This document shows, piece after piece, positions 12,765 to 25,500 of a stretch of 64,000 bases of DNA. This DNA is from Fasciolopsis buskii (lineage: Eukaryota; Platyhelminthes; Trematoda; Plagiorchiida; Fasciolidae). A model generated the notes under the pieces. It made no database searches. It was not told the DNA's origin and worked only from the letters and a program-made list of their open reading frames with translations. The position numbers and the translations under genes were made by a program. Location of the stretch: the NCBI GenBank assembly GCA_008360955.1, contig LUCM01005060.1, forward strand, positions 1 to 64,000. Reading direction: 5' to 3'. Position 1 is the stretch's first letter, and each line of letters begins with the position of its first letter.

Positions 12765-15440
12765 GATTAGCCCATTGTATTGCAGGTCATGTTCATGAGA
12801 GCACAGACACTGCATCTTCACGACTTCATTTTTGTTTTACGATTTCCGCCGCACTATCTTTGTGTAAATTTGATCTTGTCTTGCGCATGACTCTCGAATT
12901 TCGAGAAATATACCCATTATTATTTAAACTGCCACTAGCCCTCGTGTATACTGATTTAGATGTCTCCGTGTTTAATCCGTTTATCTGCCTGCCTCTGATT
13001 CCTCAACCTTGATCTTGCTGAACTGGGCTAGTAGGCCGCGCCCAGGACAGGTCTCGGCTTGCGCCATTCGAATGTCGAGAATTATTTTGATTATATGTAA
13101 TAATGCTGTGCATTATGGAAAGACGTAGATTTATTCTTCCGGATCTGTATTTTAACCTAACTTTGGCTTTCGGGCACGGTTGCTATTGACCATTTTCTGG
13201 CGCACGCTTTGCTTACTTGTCCTGTATTCTAGTCAAGTACGGTTGAATTCGTACCATTTCCGAAAGTATTTTCCTTTTATCAATCGCGTTTTTGGATTGC
13301 CGGCATTTCGGCCAAATAGCGCTGAGCGAGATTGGCGCATATATGGTCGTAACGATTGAGAGCAGGTGAAAGTAATGCAAGAAATTTGCTAGGGCATTCC
13401 GTCTTAGGGCACTTATATCTTCCAAGTTTACTTCAATGGCTCTCGATGAAAACAGTAGATTAAATGATCTTGCCATGACGGCTGGAGGCAACGCGGGTCG
13501 CAAGTGCTCACATTTCAGATTAGGAAGGCGGAATGAACAAATGAAACCCTACCGACCCTTCAATTCTTAATGGCTCGCCAAGGGACACAGCAATCCAGTT
13601 ACCGTCCAAAACCCATTCAAAAAGAATTGCATTCCGCATCTCAAGCAAGTCTGCGGACAGTTGGGTTCTTATATTTGCGACATTGTTATCATTAACTGAG
13701 ATCTAAACAGCGGTCTCAATACTGACTATGCAAGGTTTTCTCTTTTTTTCTATGACCGTGTATACAAATCACATTAAACAATTTTCATGCCGCACTCACA
13801 TACCATGTTTGTCACACAGCGCGCTTATGTAACATTTTTTGAGAGAGTTGGATCCCGACCCGTCTGTCTAATAGCGCTTGATAGAATTGGACCTTTCATT
13901 TCCATTTTGCTGCTGCAATGGTGACGCATTTAAAGTCTGCTCATGTAGTCCAGCGCCGCGAGTTTTAAATTCTGCACTTTAGAAACCTGCTGAAAGGCCT
14001 CCTTTTGATTCAGGATTCATGCCAGTCTAGCAACGCTTTGCTCCAATAATTAACACGTAAATACCAATTTCCCACACCCAGCTGTGGGAAGGTCTACATC
14101 ATGCTGAAAATACATTCTGTTGTGAGACCCTGCAGATCAAAGACGGATTCAAACACATCCACTGGGTTACCATGGTGAATGCTGTGACTTCCCGCTATGT
14201 GCTTCCATCATCCGTGTAGCATCTATTCAGGGCAGGCGGCGTTCTTCTTAAAACAGAAGACCTATTTCGTACAAAGTATTCCAAGTAAGATCGTTCCACG
14301 GCCTTGTGCTGGCATACAAGCAGCTAGAATGTACTGCGGAACAGAGCTGGCTACACTTTTAATGGTTAATGCGGGCTTTGGAGAATATGGTTGACTCAGA
14401 AATATCATCGAACCGACGAGTGGCCGCGTCCCGGAATATTGCTACTAACCTAATTGTTAATTTGGTTAGTCCCAACAAAAATAATTAGTTCACAGTGCTG
14501 TTAGGCCTGGTTTAAAATGCGAAATTTTGAGCCCGACATCCCAAAATCACGACATTCAAAAGATTAAGGAGCAAACGAGGGCCCAAATGCCAGGGCCAAC
14601 CTTATTCGGGAGCACTGAAACCCCAGCTACAAGTTTGAAACAGTCATAGGTTCTGCTAAGCAAGTCGTGCCTCAACTTTTGAGAAGAAATTATCGCAGCT
14701 CAAACCAAGAGAGCGATAGACGGAAACAAATATCATCTGTAACTCAATGTTGCACCGCACAGTATTACACAAACTCTCCAGTGTAGGGTGATAAATGTTT
14801 GCGGTCCTGAAATTGTCCTTTAAGTACATCAGGCGCTATCCCCCTTGTTGACTAATTCTGTTTTGAATAAGTGGGAGTAACTGGCTATAGAATCCTTGTC
14901 CACGCCAGGGGGGCCGTAAGCCAAGTTTTGTTTGTTTGACTGAAGCCAGTGTTCCACTGGGGAAGTCGAGCTTTTGGAACGCATTTTACGATATAACAAG
15001 CATTTTTGCACAACAGTCCTAAGGGTCGTTAGATCCCTACGTCCACGCTAGGATCGTTAAGAGATCTGAGGCTGTTCTCCACGCAATGAGTAGCGCATTC
15101 GGTGCATAAAAATAGAGGAAACAAAATTAGATAAGATAAGATAAGATAATGTATATTTATCAATTTGCGAGATGCATGCGCAAGACAGATCAAATTTTTA
15201 CATAGATGATGCACAGGAACTACGGACAATGTAAATCGAAGTGAGAGGGGGTGAGAGCGACCTCTAGTAATTTGGGAGGTTTGTTTGTTTTTGTATGTTT
15301 CGCGACATACGAGAGTCATACGAAAGATAAAATCAAAATTAGGCCAGAAGGCACAGTGAAGACATGGAAAACGGAAACCAAACATACAATGCAATGTGGT
15401 TTCGCTCACAGGATCATAACAGGCAATGTAGTTTTCCGAC
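12765..15440. other. No recognisable gene; two small inverted repeats
   Basis: Anonymous sequence. TTCCCACA/TGTGGGAA forms an 8-bp-arm hairpin at 14069-14090, and ACTAACC/GGTTAGT a 7-bp-arm hairpin at 14444-14470. A (GATAA)4 run lies at about 15132-15150. Confidence 0.5.
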
Positions 15441-15690
15441 CAGGGGGCTTCAATTCAAAGCTAGGTAATGGATCGCAAAGATTTTTCTGTGGTCGCATTC
15501 CAGTCCTGTAATGCGAATAATGCTATGTTTGAATGCAACAAAGGTGCGTATCGCGGGCGCAAAATATGGCTGGAGGGCAATGACCGTCGCCGCCCGTTGG
15601 CCGGGGTACTCGATAATCAAGAGAGTTATATGGTGGAGATGAGTATCATTATGGATGTGATAAAGGAATGGGGATGATCGAAAACTAGAC
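15440..15690 (+). repeat. Unknown dispersed repeat family, copy 2
   Basis: Reads CNKGAYRGRKIWLEGND and VEMSIIMDVIKEWG. DNA around 15546-15575 (GTGCGTATCGC..GCGCA) also matches the minus-strand copy near 23350-23375. See the copies at 12530, 22690 and 30825. Confidence 0.55.
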
Positions 15691-15691
15691 T

Positions 15692-18255
15692 GCATATCAA
15701 AAAAGGCAGTATAAAACTCAAAAATTCCTAACTCATTGCACGGCCATCTGATGAGCCGGCGTACTGGTCGACGAAATCTAGGGGAAAGATTAGTTAATCG
15801 CTACCTAAAGTCAAAGAAACTTCCTGGGAGGTACGCTTCACTATGGCTTCACATGTTGTCAGCAATCCTTAGGGAAAAGTTCTTTTCGGTGAAAAACGAG
15901 AAAGTCAATGGAAAAGCGAAAATTGGTTGGAGAAAATGATCGATCAGATGGAGAAGTGGGGCTGGAATAACGAAGCGATACAAGGATAAAGGATCCGGAA
16001 ATGAATAATGCATCCGTAAGCATGTGGCAGTTTTCCCACACCTGGCTACTGTTGTGCTCTGCAAACAGGCCCCGAAAGTCTTGACGTCAGAACATGTAAT
16101 TTTACCGTGCTTTTTTGCCAAGTGGCTGATGTTTCCACGCTTTATGGGCCCCACCATCATTCGCAAATTTTGTCGACCACAGTGAATATCTGGCGTGCAT
16201 TTGGTGGTACGTCAGTTGGACGTAATATGGATGAACCGTCGTTCGAGATTTGTGCCAGACCTAGCTAAGGGACTACGGAGATCGTCCAATGAGTTCCCAT
16301 CCGAATCGTGCTGAACCTCGAAAATCTGGCAGATTCTCTGTTTTGCAGCCCGTGACTATCAAGACCAAGACCGTTTTTGACTTTTAGGGGAGGCTGACGT
16401 TTCTGAATGGGTTACAGTAGGGAATATGAACCTGAAGCAATTAGCAATTTGGTCTTTAGTGGGGCCTGCGTTGCACACTTTCCCTGCACCTGTCCGGGCC
16501 AAGTGACTGAGGTACTCAATATTGCGCTATTCCAATGAACCGATGATACAATGAAAGAGTTTGACATCGCACTTCGCAGGGGCTTTCTATCAATCTAAAT
16601 TCTGATGGACTTGGATTGTGTAAAATAACATTTAATTCTTTGTTTCTTGACATTTCTATGAGCGAACTAAGACAGAATGGTGGAGAGCCCGACTGGCACC
16701 GCTTCTTAAGTCTGATGCACTGACACGGGTATTGCAACATTAGGGCTGCCCGTAGGATCCTAGATTTGGTCAGCGGTAAGCCCATACGATCAGGAACGCT
16801 GAATACAACTGCACTATTTGCGCATCCAATCCTTCTATGCCCTGCGGTAGCTGTGAACTCAAGGGGAAGAATCGCTGTCCTCAGATCTTTGGGGAAAGAG
16901 GCTACCTCGGAATCTACGAAGAAAAACAGTTTTCAGCATGGATACCAACAGGCTCCTGAGGTTCGACAGCTTACCTCCATTTTTCGGTTACTCTCCTTCA
17001 AGCTGCTACTGGCAAATTTGTGGCACTTAGATAAACTTTCGAGGACTGACTGCTTTGAAGTTTTAGTTTGCGGTATTGGTTTGCCAGCGGTTGAGTCTTT
17101 GAACTGGATTTTCTTGTTTTCCTATGCTAAGTAACCTGCGCGCGGTGTGGAATTGCTTTCTAGTAGTCTGTGACGTTTTCGCCCAGTGAGTTGATCCCTG
17201 AGAACTAAAGCAATCGGTCAGTTAAGGTGTACGGTGTGCTAATCAGGTTTCTATTAGGTGGGGCAAAACTGTGCCAGAAGTAATATCAATACATACAGAT
17301 ACTTTTTCGTGTATCTCTGTTCGCCTTGGTTGCGTACAACGCTTTGCTACGGCAGATTTACAAAAAAACCGTTGTGAACGAAAAGAAATATACGTGACAA
17401 ATTGAGAGTTTTCAGCCGTTGATTAACCCTGGAAATTTCTACGTGCGTTATGCAAATAACAAGCTAATTTCAGTATTATATAAAAAACTTACACTGCAAT
17501 GATGATATACGTCACTAAATCCGAAACCCTCAGTTAGAAACGGGCAGAAAGAAGCGAAGTTTGAAGCAGAAGCTACAACAAGCTCTTGCTTTGTCAGTTA
17601 AGACAAAGTATCAATTATCGCAAACTAATAATCGCAAGTGAGCTGAAAAAGCAATGGATAGTGGCGAGCTGTCCGCCTTGAAATGTTGCTTCACTACAGG
17701 CAAATGAGATTTGTTAAGGAATTGAATGTGGGATGGCAATGCCCATTTTATGGAACTTGTAAAAATGTAAATCTCATCGACCTGTTTGCTGTTAAAACTG
17801 ACGTTTGTGGTTATAAATAAGTGTTCCACTGGAAACCGCGTCAGTTGCGCTCTCATGGCTGCTACGGCTCTTCCTGTGGACGCCACTGATGCCTCTATAG
17901 ATGATTCAGATATTTTCTCGCGTTTTTTCGTTCATGTTATATCAGCGTTTTAGAGTTTGAATGTGATTTTCAGGTGTCCCAGCGTGAAACGCCGACGTCA
18001 TAATTATAAATAGCCTAATATCAACTGGGAGAATAGAGACACAGATCATCCAGGCTCTCGTCCCTCGTCTTTTCCCATCGTTCTATCGAGTATTGCTGTT
18101 TCGATGGGCATTGCGGGCATATACGTGGTCGTAGGTAATTCTGTTATCCTTTCGAGTAATAGTTATTTGCAGATTTGCCAATATAAATTGCCCAGCTTTT
18201 GGTATTTTGCGTGCAGTTAGTAGACAATAGAAGTTGGTAGGATGTTGTCTGTAAT
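15692..18255. other. No recognisable gene
   Basis: A 122-codon open stretch at 16766-17134 has no recognisable domain and no exon-like borders I trust. A hammerhead-like core at 15748-15791 is discussed as a finding. Confidence 0.4.
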
Positions 18256-18257
18256 AA

Positions 18258-18563
18258 AATAATTCCTTCCTCCGATGTCACGACCGTTATTACGTGCGCA
18301 ACCGTAAGCTAACCGCAGAGCAGAATTCGCACATACTGGAGATCATGGAAATTTTTCGCAATGCGAGCGAAAAGTTCAACCGTTTGGAGACGGTTTGGGA
18401 TGTAAATAGTCTTGGGCGTAAGTTTCGGTTGATGGGCGCCCAGAATGACTTCGTCCGCCTGAATGATTTATTGCGTGGACAGGCTGCACTTAGGCTTTTG
18501 AGACAGAATGATGTAGTTAGGTTAGCGTTTTCATGCCGGATAGTGTTTGGCCCCACCCGATAA
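18258..18563 (+). CDS. Unrecognised open stretch, possible exon
   Basis: Open from after the stop at 18255 to 18563. The reading (LTAEQNSHILEIMEIFRNAS, then DFVRLNDLLRGQAALRLLRQ) is Leu/Arg/Glu-rich and predicted helical, unlike the stop-rich sequence around it. A possible donor (GTTAGC) follows 18520, phase 2; acceptor candidates lie at about 18307-18320. I do not recognise a family. A comparable open frame on the opposite strand (18290-18580) weakens the case. Confidence 0.22.
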   Translation, partial: NNSFLRCHDRYYVRNRKLTAEQNSHILEIMEIFRNASEKFNRLETVWDVNSLGRKFRLMGAQNDFVRLNDLLRGQAALRLLRQNDVVRLAFSCRIVFGPTR

Positions 18564-19439
18564 GGGACGCGGCATAGCACAGTACAATGGACCTATCAGT
18601 AAAGCGAGTACACTATCCCTCCTAGTCGACGCTTGACATGACATCTGCGTGTCTTCAGTGACCTTAAGTAAAAAAGCGGCAGGGAGATTGTTAGGGGAAC
18701 TGGAAGTTGTAGCGAAGTTGATAGGTACCGGTAAAACATTAACTTACTTCGCCGTATATGGGGGTACCAATACCGTGACGCATGCGCCCAGGGAAGCTAC
18801 AGACTGCAGAAGTTGAAGAAACGTAGACGATTGGAGCCACCAACTTCACCAATCAACCAGGACCTATGCGGCATATGCAGACAGGAGCAGCCCATTTTGA
18901 ATTTGGATGCAACAACGAAATGCGTGCAATATGATGTGTGCCAACGTTAGGTTTACTTCCACTTCGCGGGCTATGTGGCCCAACAGCTGTACGTTTGTGT
19001 GCATTGACTGTTTGCCCAAGATAAGTGAGATATCCATGCACGTCATGTCTTTGAACGAGCTAAAGTGGGCACTTCATTCAACTTTACATTTTCCATTCCA
19101 GGTGGACTTGAGAAGCCAAAGACTACGTAGGAAGGAAGGTGAGGACCCGGAGACCCATGGAAGGTGACGAAGATGCAAGTGCCAAGAGCCGCCGGAGAGA
19201 AGGGATTGACGTGAACTCCACCAGGGCCCCTTTGGAGCCACCGCTATCTGATTAGCAGCACCAGTCTCCATGACCGGGTATTACAGTGGTTCTTTGCTGT
19301 GTGCATTAGATCGTTGGTACGTGTCCTCTTTTATATGCGCAACAAATGTGGGATTTTCGGCCCTTCTCCTTCTACCCATAGTCCGTGAAACTAGTCAACC
19401 GTAAGCATGGGACTGTTGGAAAGTATATTTATACAGGCA

Positions 19440-20115
19440 TAAGTTTGAGTAGGTCTACAGTTGTTTATAGGTGTCTTTAGCCATATATAAATATCTATAG
19501 ATGGATGGGGATAGAGAGGGATACCAGGGTTGTGTGCGTTTTTCCATCCGTCAGTTAACTAAAGTATAATCCGATTAAGGGGCAAACAGATATTTGCATA
19601 TATTTTTGGATTATGCGAAGAGCAATTAAAAATATATATAAGATTATGTAGGAAACAACAGTATATATAAATATATTTATTTCTATGTATAGTTCTATTA
19701 TGGAGAAAAATATATGCATGTATATAGATTTCCATTTTGGAGCAAACAAATAAATGTGTATATTTATTTCCATTATGGGTCGAACTAACAATCACAGAGA
19801 TATATAATGCGATCACATGACAAACAATTATACACATGTAATTCCATTATGGAGGAAACTGTAATACACATTTATTTACAATACGATCAAGAGGCAAAGA
19901 CACATTTAGGTATTTCTAATCAGTGGCAAACGTCTGCATATATATATAGTACGATTATTCATAGCCGTGTACTAATGCATATATGATTGAATTATGGAGC
20001 AAACACGCATATATTTATTAGAATTATGGGGAAGACAGATATATCTTTACATATTTATTGTGATTAACGTACAGACACATTAATGTGCATAACTCTTCAT
20101 CATGGGGCAAACGAA
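19440..20115. repeat. Decayed AT-rich minisatellite, about 35-bp register
   Basis: A core like ATTATGGGGCAAAC recurs near 19579, 19649, 19700, 19736, 19773, 19818, 19850, 19892, 19924, 19994, 20028, 20069 and 20103, separated by ATATATTTATTT-type sequence. Most spacings are 32-45 bp, with two of about 70. Units are diverged. Confidence 0.7.
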
Positions 20116-20119
20116 AAAT

Positions 20120-22130
20120 TAGAATGCACAAAAAATCATTTTCGCTGTGGCAGCCACTACATTTTACGGGTTTGGCAAGGTAAGGTCACATATTTTACTT
20201 TTATAAACTAACTGGCAGCAAAATTCATCTCCTAGCATCGCTTCTTCTAGATCGTCACTTTTTTAGAACTGTGCAGACTAGTAGCCAGCAAGCATTTGAC
20301 AACAACCGCAAACAGTTATCACGCGGTGGACAGTTTGCATCAACCAGTCATCGCGGGTGAAAACGTGGCGTCCAAAGATCTGACTGCCCGCAAAGCATAG
20401 CCGCTTTGCTGGGGTGGGCAAGTCGTCAATATCAAAGCGATGTTCAACCAAACAAAAGTGACCCATGGTGTTGCAAACTCCAGATATCAAGGACGGATAA
20501 TTTTCAATTGAAATGGTTTTACTGAGCATTGGACATAAGTCGCACTCGGCACTAATAAGGAAGACCGCTAAAACAGGAAAACTTGGCTCAACGCACTCCA
20601 GTTAGCATAAAGGATGATGGAACGCCCCTCAAAGATTCCACTGGGGACGGTTTTCGAAGGTAGTGCGATTCCACAGAATTTTGCCGGAGGCCGGTTGAAA
20701 AATTCACAAATCGTTGGCCTCCACTGTGCCTTCCACGAAAGCAATAAAGCAAACAAAATTATTGATTTAGGTTTTGATGGCGCGTGGTGTTCTACGGTAG
20801 ATTACTGCTGAAAGACGAATCAATAAATTAATAATTTAAAGCTTACTTTGTGAAAGCCTAAAAACGTTGCACACATTTTTGTAGCTGTTATTAATGATTC
20901 CTTTGCTTATACATGGCTTCTTCACTGGTTCCAACGAGGCCTTAATGTGAAGGTCATTTCGTCACGTGGCTTCCTTTCGGTCGCTCACTGACCGATAGTT
21001 GCCTTGCTGGCGGAATTGGGTTTGCCCATTTTTAGTTAACTGCGGTTGCGATCGTCCTTAGAAATAATTGCAGTGGGATTTACATAAGTTATGGGGTATT
21101 TTTGAAGCAAAATAGTTTCAATGCAACTTTTTTTCTGTTCTGCACGTAGTATTTGCACTCAAAAATTTCTATCACCTCATGATTCATTAGGGTTCGACGT
21201 TACCAAGACGCATTCCTTACATTCGCTGTGAAATGGGCTGAACTAAATTACTGTAGAATCTCACTCGACGAGCCATTATCATACTATCACCTGCGAATTA
21301 TGTGCGATGTAAGTTTAATTAGCCTAAACAGAAAACTTCGTGCTACACCTCAAATGTCAGTTACTTTATGGATCCTTAACAGATTTCCTTAAGATTTACA
21401 GGGTTTCGCCGTCGGTTGCGTTAGATCAGAACATCCCACCTCGAGACGTATTAAAAAAAGTAGCTGTAGTGCGCGAAGAACTGCAAGCTCCATGAAACTA
21501 GTGATAATACACTGATCCAAGAAATGAACAGTAGGTTCATGTCGCAGGATTAACACTGGTCAGTTTTGGTCAACTCAAACATTACGAACATATAGTAACT
21601 GTCCAAGTCTCCAGTGGTATTTTCTTCAAGCATTTATATGCATGTTCTATCTTTTTCAGTGACATTCTGCAATTCTGCAACCTGAAGCATGAAGTAATTT
21701 TCGGTTTAAGATTCCGTTCCATTCAGAGAGTGCACGGATTTTGGTTATATAGGCTCGTGCAAGGCCACGGTAGGTAGTTTTTTATTAGTGCTATTCCAAG
21801 AGGACTCAGATAAAAGTTATTACGCAACCTCCTGCCCCCAGCGTCTTTTTTACTAGTTTGCCTTATTGTTTACAGCTTCTTGCTTAATTAACCCAAGAAA
21901 TGGAACCAGGACTTTCAACAGTTTCTATGGTCTGCCGAGCAACCATCCAAATGCATTTATGCATAGCTGAAGTTGAAATTTTGTTGCATATGCTGCGAAA
22001 ATTCCACTAAGAGTTCCTCAAAGATCCATGGAAATTTTTGGGTGCACTGCATGAAGCAGCCAAATGAAACGTGGGTAGCGGAAATTAGGTACATTTTTGA
22101 TTGTGACTGACTAAGATAATCTCCAGATAA
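20120..22130. other. No recognisable gene
   Basis: Short open stretches at 20278-20529 (minus) and 20614-20808 (plus) have no recognised domain. Nothing else seen. Confidence 0.45.
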
Positions 22131-22182
22131 GAAATGCAGCGGCATTCCTTACCTTAAGTTTACTGAGATCCATGTTGATGAC

Positions 22183-22620
22183 TTGTGCCACTTTTGCAGT
22201 TCATCAGAGCAGCTGTGGCCGACTTTGGGCCAACCGATTGGACAAGATGCCCCGCTTTTTGTAGTGGAGTTTTACTGTGGGATGAAAAAGCCGGTGAATG
22301 TACATGCGTACTTGGGTGATCTCATTCCTGGGCTAAGAAGACCACTTGTCGAGAAAACATCAGTGCGAAATGAACCGACATGCGCATGTGTTCACTTAAA
22401 ACACATCACAGCCAGTGTACCAACAAAGACCATGGTAAATCAGATTAAATATCACAGTGGCTATTATGGCTGCAGCCGATGTACCATTCGCGGCCACAAT
22501 GTTTCGTGGACTGTCACCTTCACCAATAGTAACTGAATAAGAACAACTGATAGGCACTTCCGATCTCTTAGGCAGCCGCAAAATAACCCAGGTGATTACC
22601 ATTTTGGGACTATCAAATGA
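22183..22620 (+). pseudogene. DNA-transposon transposase relic (CACTA/EnSpm-like domain)
   Basis: The reading contains QPIGQDAPLFVVEFYCGMKK followed by PVNVHAYLGDLI, then a decayed CDAPARAF-type segment, then KYHSGYYGCSRCTIRG and VTFTNSN. This order (SKP.N...L.D..., DAPAR, H.GY.GCE.C...G) is characteristic of the transposase-domain proteins of animal CACTA-like elements. The second half of the expected domain is missing and the middle is altered, so this is a fragment. Confidence 0.55.
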
Positions 22621-22689
22621 TATAATTTAATGTGTACCGACGGATAACGTACATATGTTGTACTTTGTATAAATAGAAGAATATTATCT

Positions 22690-23570
22690 CTACGGTGGCG
22701 ATTCGGTGCTCCCGGGAGGGCCCTTTCCTCGACTCAAGGCTTCCAACGATTGAATGACCATGTTCAAAATGTTCGACCGAAAATGTTCCGCAAACTCCCC
22801 CTGTTTGTAGCACCCTGGATGACCCCGTCCGTTGGGAGGCACCAGAGTGCAGGCTATTCCTGTTGTACATCGGGTCCGTGATTCTGAAAGGGTTCCTTTA
22901 ACAGGATCACTAGGAAAACTTTGAGCACTTCGCACTTTCCACCTTCATTCTTCGCAGCGACACGTGGCCAGAATATTATTTGGATTACTTGCACTAATGG
23001 CGACCAATGCTGACGACGTTTCCATTCCCCATGTCTCAAAACAAGGGTAAGCGAAAACTCTCCACCAGTGTTCTTCGGCCCTCCGCATTTTCAAGTTGCT
23101 TCTAACTATGTTCTTGGCCCCAGGATCCACGGCAAAATGACTGACATTTTCATATCCATTTCATATAAGGTATCTATCGGCCATCAATAATCTTTTCGTC
23201 ACCTGTTTTGGTCCGTTTGGACAAGTTTTATCTTTCTCGCAAGGTCTCTGGATACTTTTTTCATGGCAGTTCAACATTTATGTCCATTTTATAGACCCGG
23301 TAAATCCGAATACTGCAGATACCTCCATACCCGCCGCCACCTTCCAGTTGAACTCTGCGTCTGCGATACGCATTATTAGTGCGTATAAACACCGTGTTTC
23401 TCTTAGTACGCCAGTTTTGCTATTTCCTCTCGTTTTGTGTCAAAATGTTTACTTTCTTGTTCGATGTGCTTTTAAATACCCCTGTAGCATTCGATCATGG
23501 AACCAAGCATGCCACTCAAAGTGTTTGAGAAATATACTAATATTTATTAATGGTGGAGGATTTCTTGACG
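22690..23570 (-). repeat. Unknown dispersed repeat family, longest copy
   Basis: Minus strand. 23250-23570 is collinear with 30825-31150 on the plus strand (shared runs such as GAGTTCAACTGG, GTCTATAAAATGGACATAAA and GTATATTTCTC). The minus strand also keeps long open readings downstream (for example DPGAKNIVRSNLKMRRAEEH at 23100 and SESRTRCTTGIACTLVPPN near 22850). No domain recognised; it could be a transposon or a dispersed pseudogene. Confidence 0.55.
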
Positions 23571-24306
23571 CTATACAGCTTTGTGGAAGTCACGTGTAAT
23601 CTTCACGACTGGTTACATGTTTGCAAGAATGTTGGTCTTTTCGGCTCACTAGGTGCATATTCCGCCTTTCCGTTTGAATTACACCTATAAAAGTTTGTCA
23701 CTGCATCACAAGCTGTAAACGATTGCCAAATTGGTTTGCCGGCGGACAGCAGAACGTCCGGCAGAAGCTTTACTTCTGGCGAGAATTCAAGTTCAATTTG
23801 ACACACTAGCATGTCTAGCTGCAAGGCATGTTGTCAATAGGAAGACTGTTCAAAGGAAGAATATCATGTGCACAAACGAACCACCCATCAATACCGTATT
23901 GTTACGCTCACCTCCGGCTGAACTGTAGATTTTGATGGCTTGCTAAGGTACTATCGTGCCTATATATGAATGTTAATTTTTCAACGACAAATAACATCGT
24001 CCCATCTAAACATTTTTCTGCGCCATCAGCTATTATATACTGTTTGATATGTTGCACACGCAAATTAGGATGCAAGAGAATACAGTCCCTGCCGTGATGC
24101 GGTCACATCCTACCCCACTGCGCGCAGCCGGGTACCATGGAAAATTTGTAAAGTGTTCTGCTAGCATGATTTTTATTTGACGTGACATATGTTATTGAGT
24201 TCTTCCAAGAGAACTTGTTGGCCGTCCTAAATGACCCCTGCGTTTTGGCCATGCAACCTTGTAACAAGTGTAAAGAAGTTGGTGAGAGATGTTCTACCTC
24301 CGCCAG

Positions 24307-25500
24307 TTGGTTGCAAGATCCATCTGGTACGACTACGTAATGTTCCAGTTAGCCCAGCGGTTTCGACATTTAAATATTTGTCTACAGCAGGTTACGGCCG
24401 AGCTATCTGAGCTCAAAAACTGTTGGAAGGCTGCATCATCCTGCGCAAACGTCACCTTTGACCGCGGCAAGAGAACACCGTAAGGTTCAAACAAGTTAGA
24501 ATGGAGTAAGTAAAAAGGAAAACCCGTCATTCTGAGTTGTTTTAAGGCTCGCAGTCCATGTAATTGCGAAGGAATAAACCAACAGAATTCCTCCCGGTAT
24601 TGCCGGAGCTGGATGGCACGTTTTTGATCGCTTCATGTTCACCAATGACGATTTTGGACTTAAATGTCAGCGACCCCCGTACTTCTGCTTATTTTTGTTT
24701 TCGTCCATTGCCACCCATCATATATGAGCTTGGGCCGTGCACGTAAACTCCAATACCGAGTCCCAAAATGATTTCTTGACGAGCATTTTTCTAGATTTTC
24801 TGGTCTATTCAGAAAGGAAAAAGGCATTCTGTGCAAACCTAGAGTCAGCGGAATTGTGTTGAACAAAAAAAACTATCGCCAATGGAATGCAGCGAGAAAC
24901 TTCATCGTAGCAGCATCCATTCTAAACTTCATAGCGCCATTTTCAAATGCATTACGGGCTATCAGGTTTTTCCTAGAGGAAACCAAAAGTGGGCATCGCA
25001 GCATTTGAAATCAATTGATAAATAAAAGTGAACCCATTTCCGCTCACCTGGGAATACCTGTAAACAACCCGGTGCCCTTGAAAACAGTCAACGAAAAGTC
25101 GGTGGATGACAGTTATTATGAAAAACGAGTAACGTGAGCATTGGTGAATTTATACCGTGCAAGCAGAGCTCTTACAATTCGGCCTTGGTAAGACATATGG
25201 TGACCTGGCTTGTGATTTTCTGGGCCCTCTTATGACAACAAATTGCTTGGGGGAGGTGAATACAAAAGAAGCCCATGGGAGAACTGCATTGGCCGGGACT
25301 AAAGTGTGTCCTGTTGAATTAATTCCGCGTTAGTTTTGGATGTGATTTTCTCTTAAATGCCTAGCTGGTCCACGATAGGACCTGAACGGATCAACTATAT
25401 CGAACAGTTGGGAAAATATGAGGAGCGGTTTGCAGCGCAATTGCGAGATGGCTTTGATAAAACCTTCACAGACGTCGGTGTGCAGTATTCGCCTAACAAG
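24307..25500 (+). CDS. Candidate two-exon fragment of an unrecognised gene
   Basis: Exon a 24307-24479 follows CTACCTCCGCCAG and ends ACACC|GTAAGG (phase 2). Exon b 25365-25500 follows TTTTCTCTTAAATGCCTAG and ends AACAAG|GTAAGA (phase 0). Both donors are strong, and the phase 2 end of a matches the phase 2 start of b, giving RTP-W across the joint. Joined product about 103 residues: LVARSIWYDYVMFQLAQRF and LQQVTAELSELKNCWKAASS (amphipathic, coiled-coil-like), then GPERINYIEQLGKYEERFAA. I do not recognise the family. More exons are expected on both sides and were not found. Confidence 0.42.

Noticed and set aside
16766..17134. 122-codon open stretch as a gene
   Set aside because: No domain, no ATG-supported conserved start, no splice signals and average composition.
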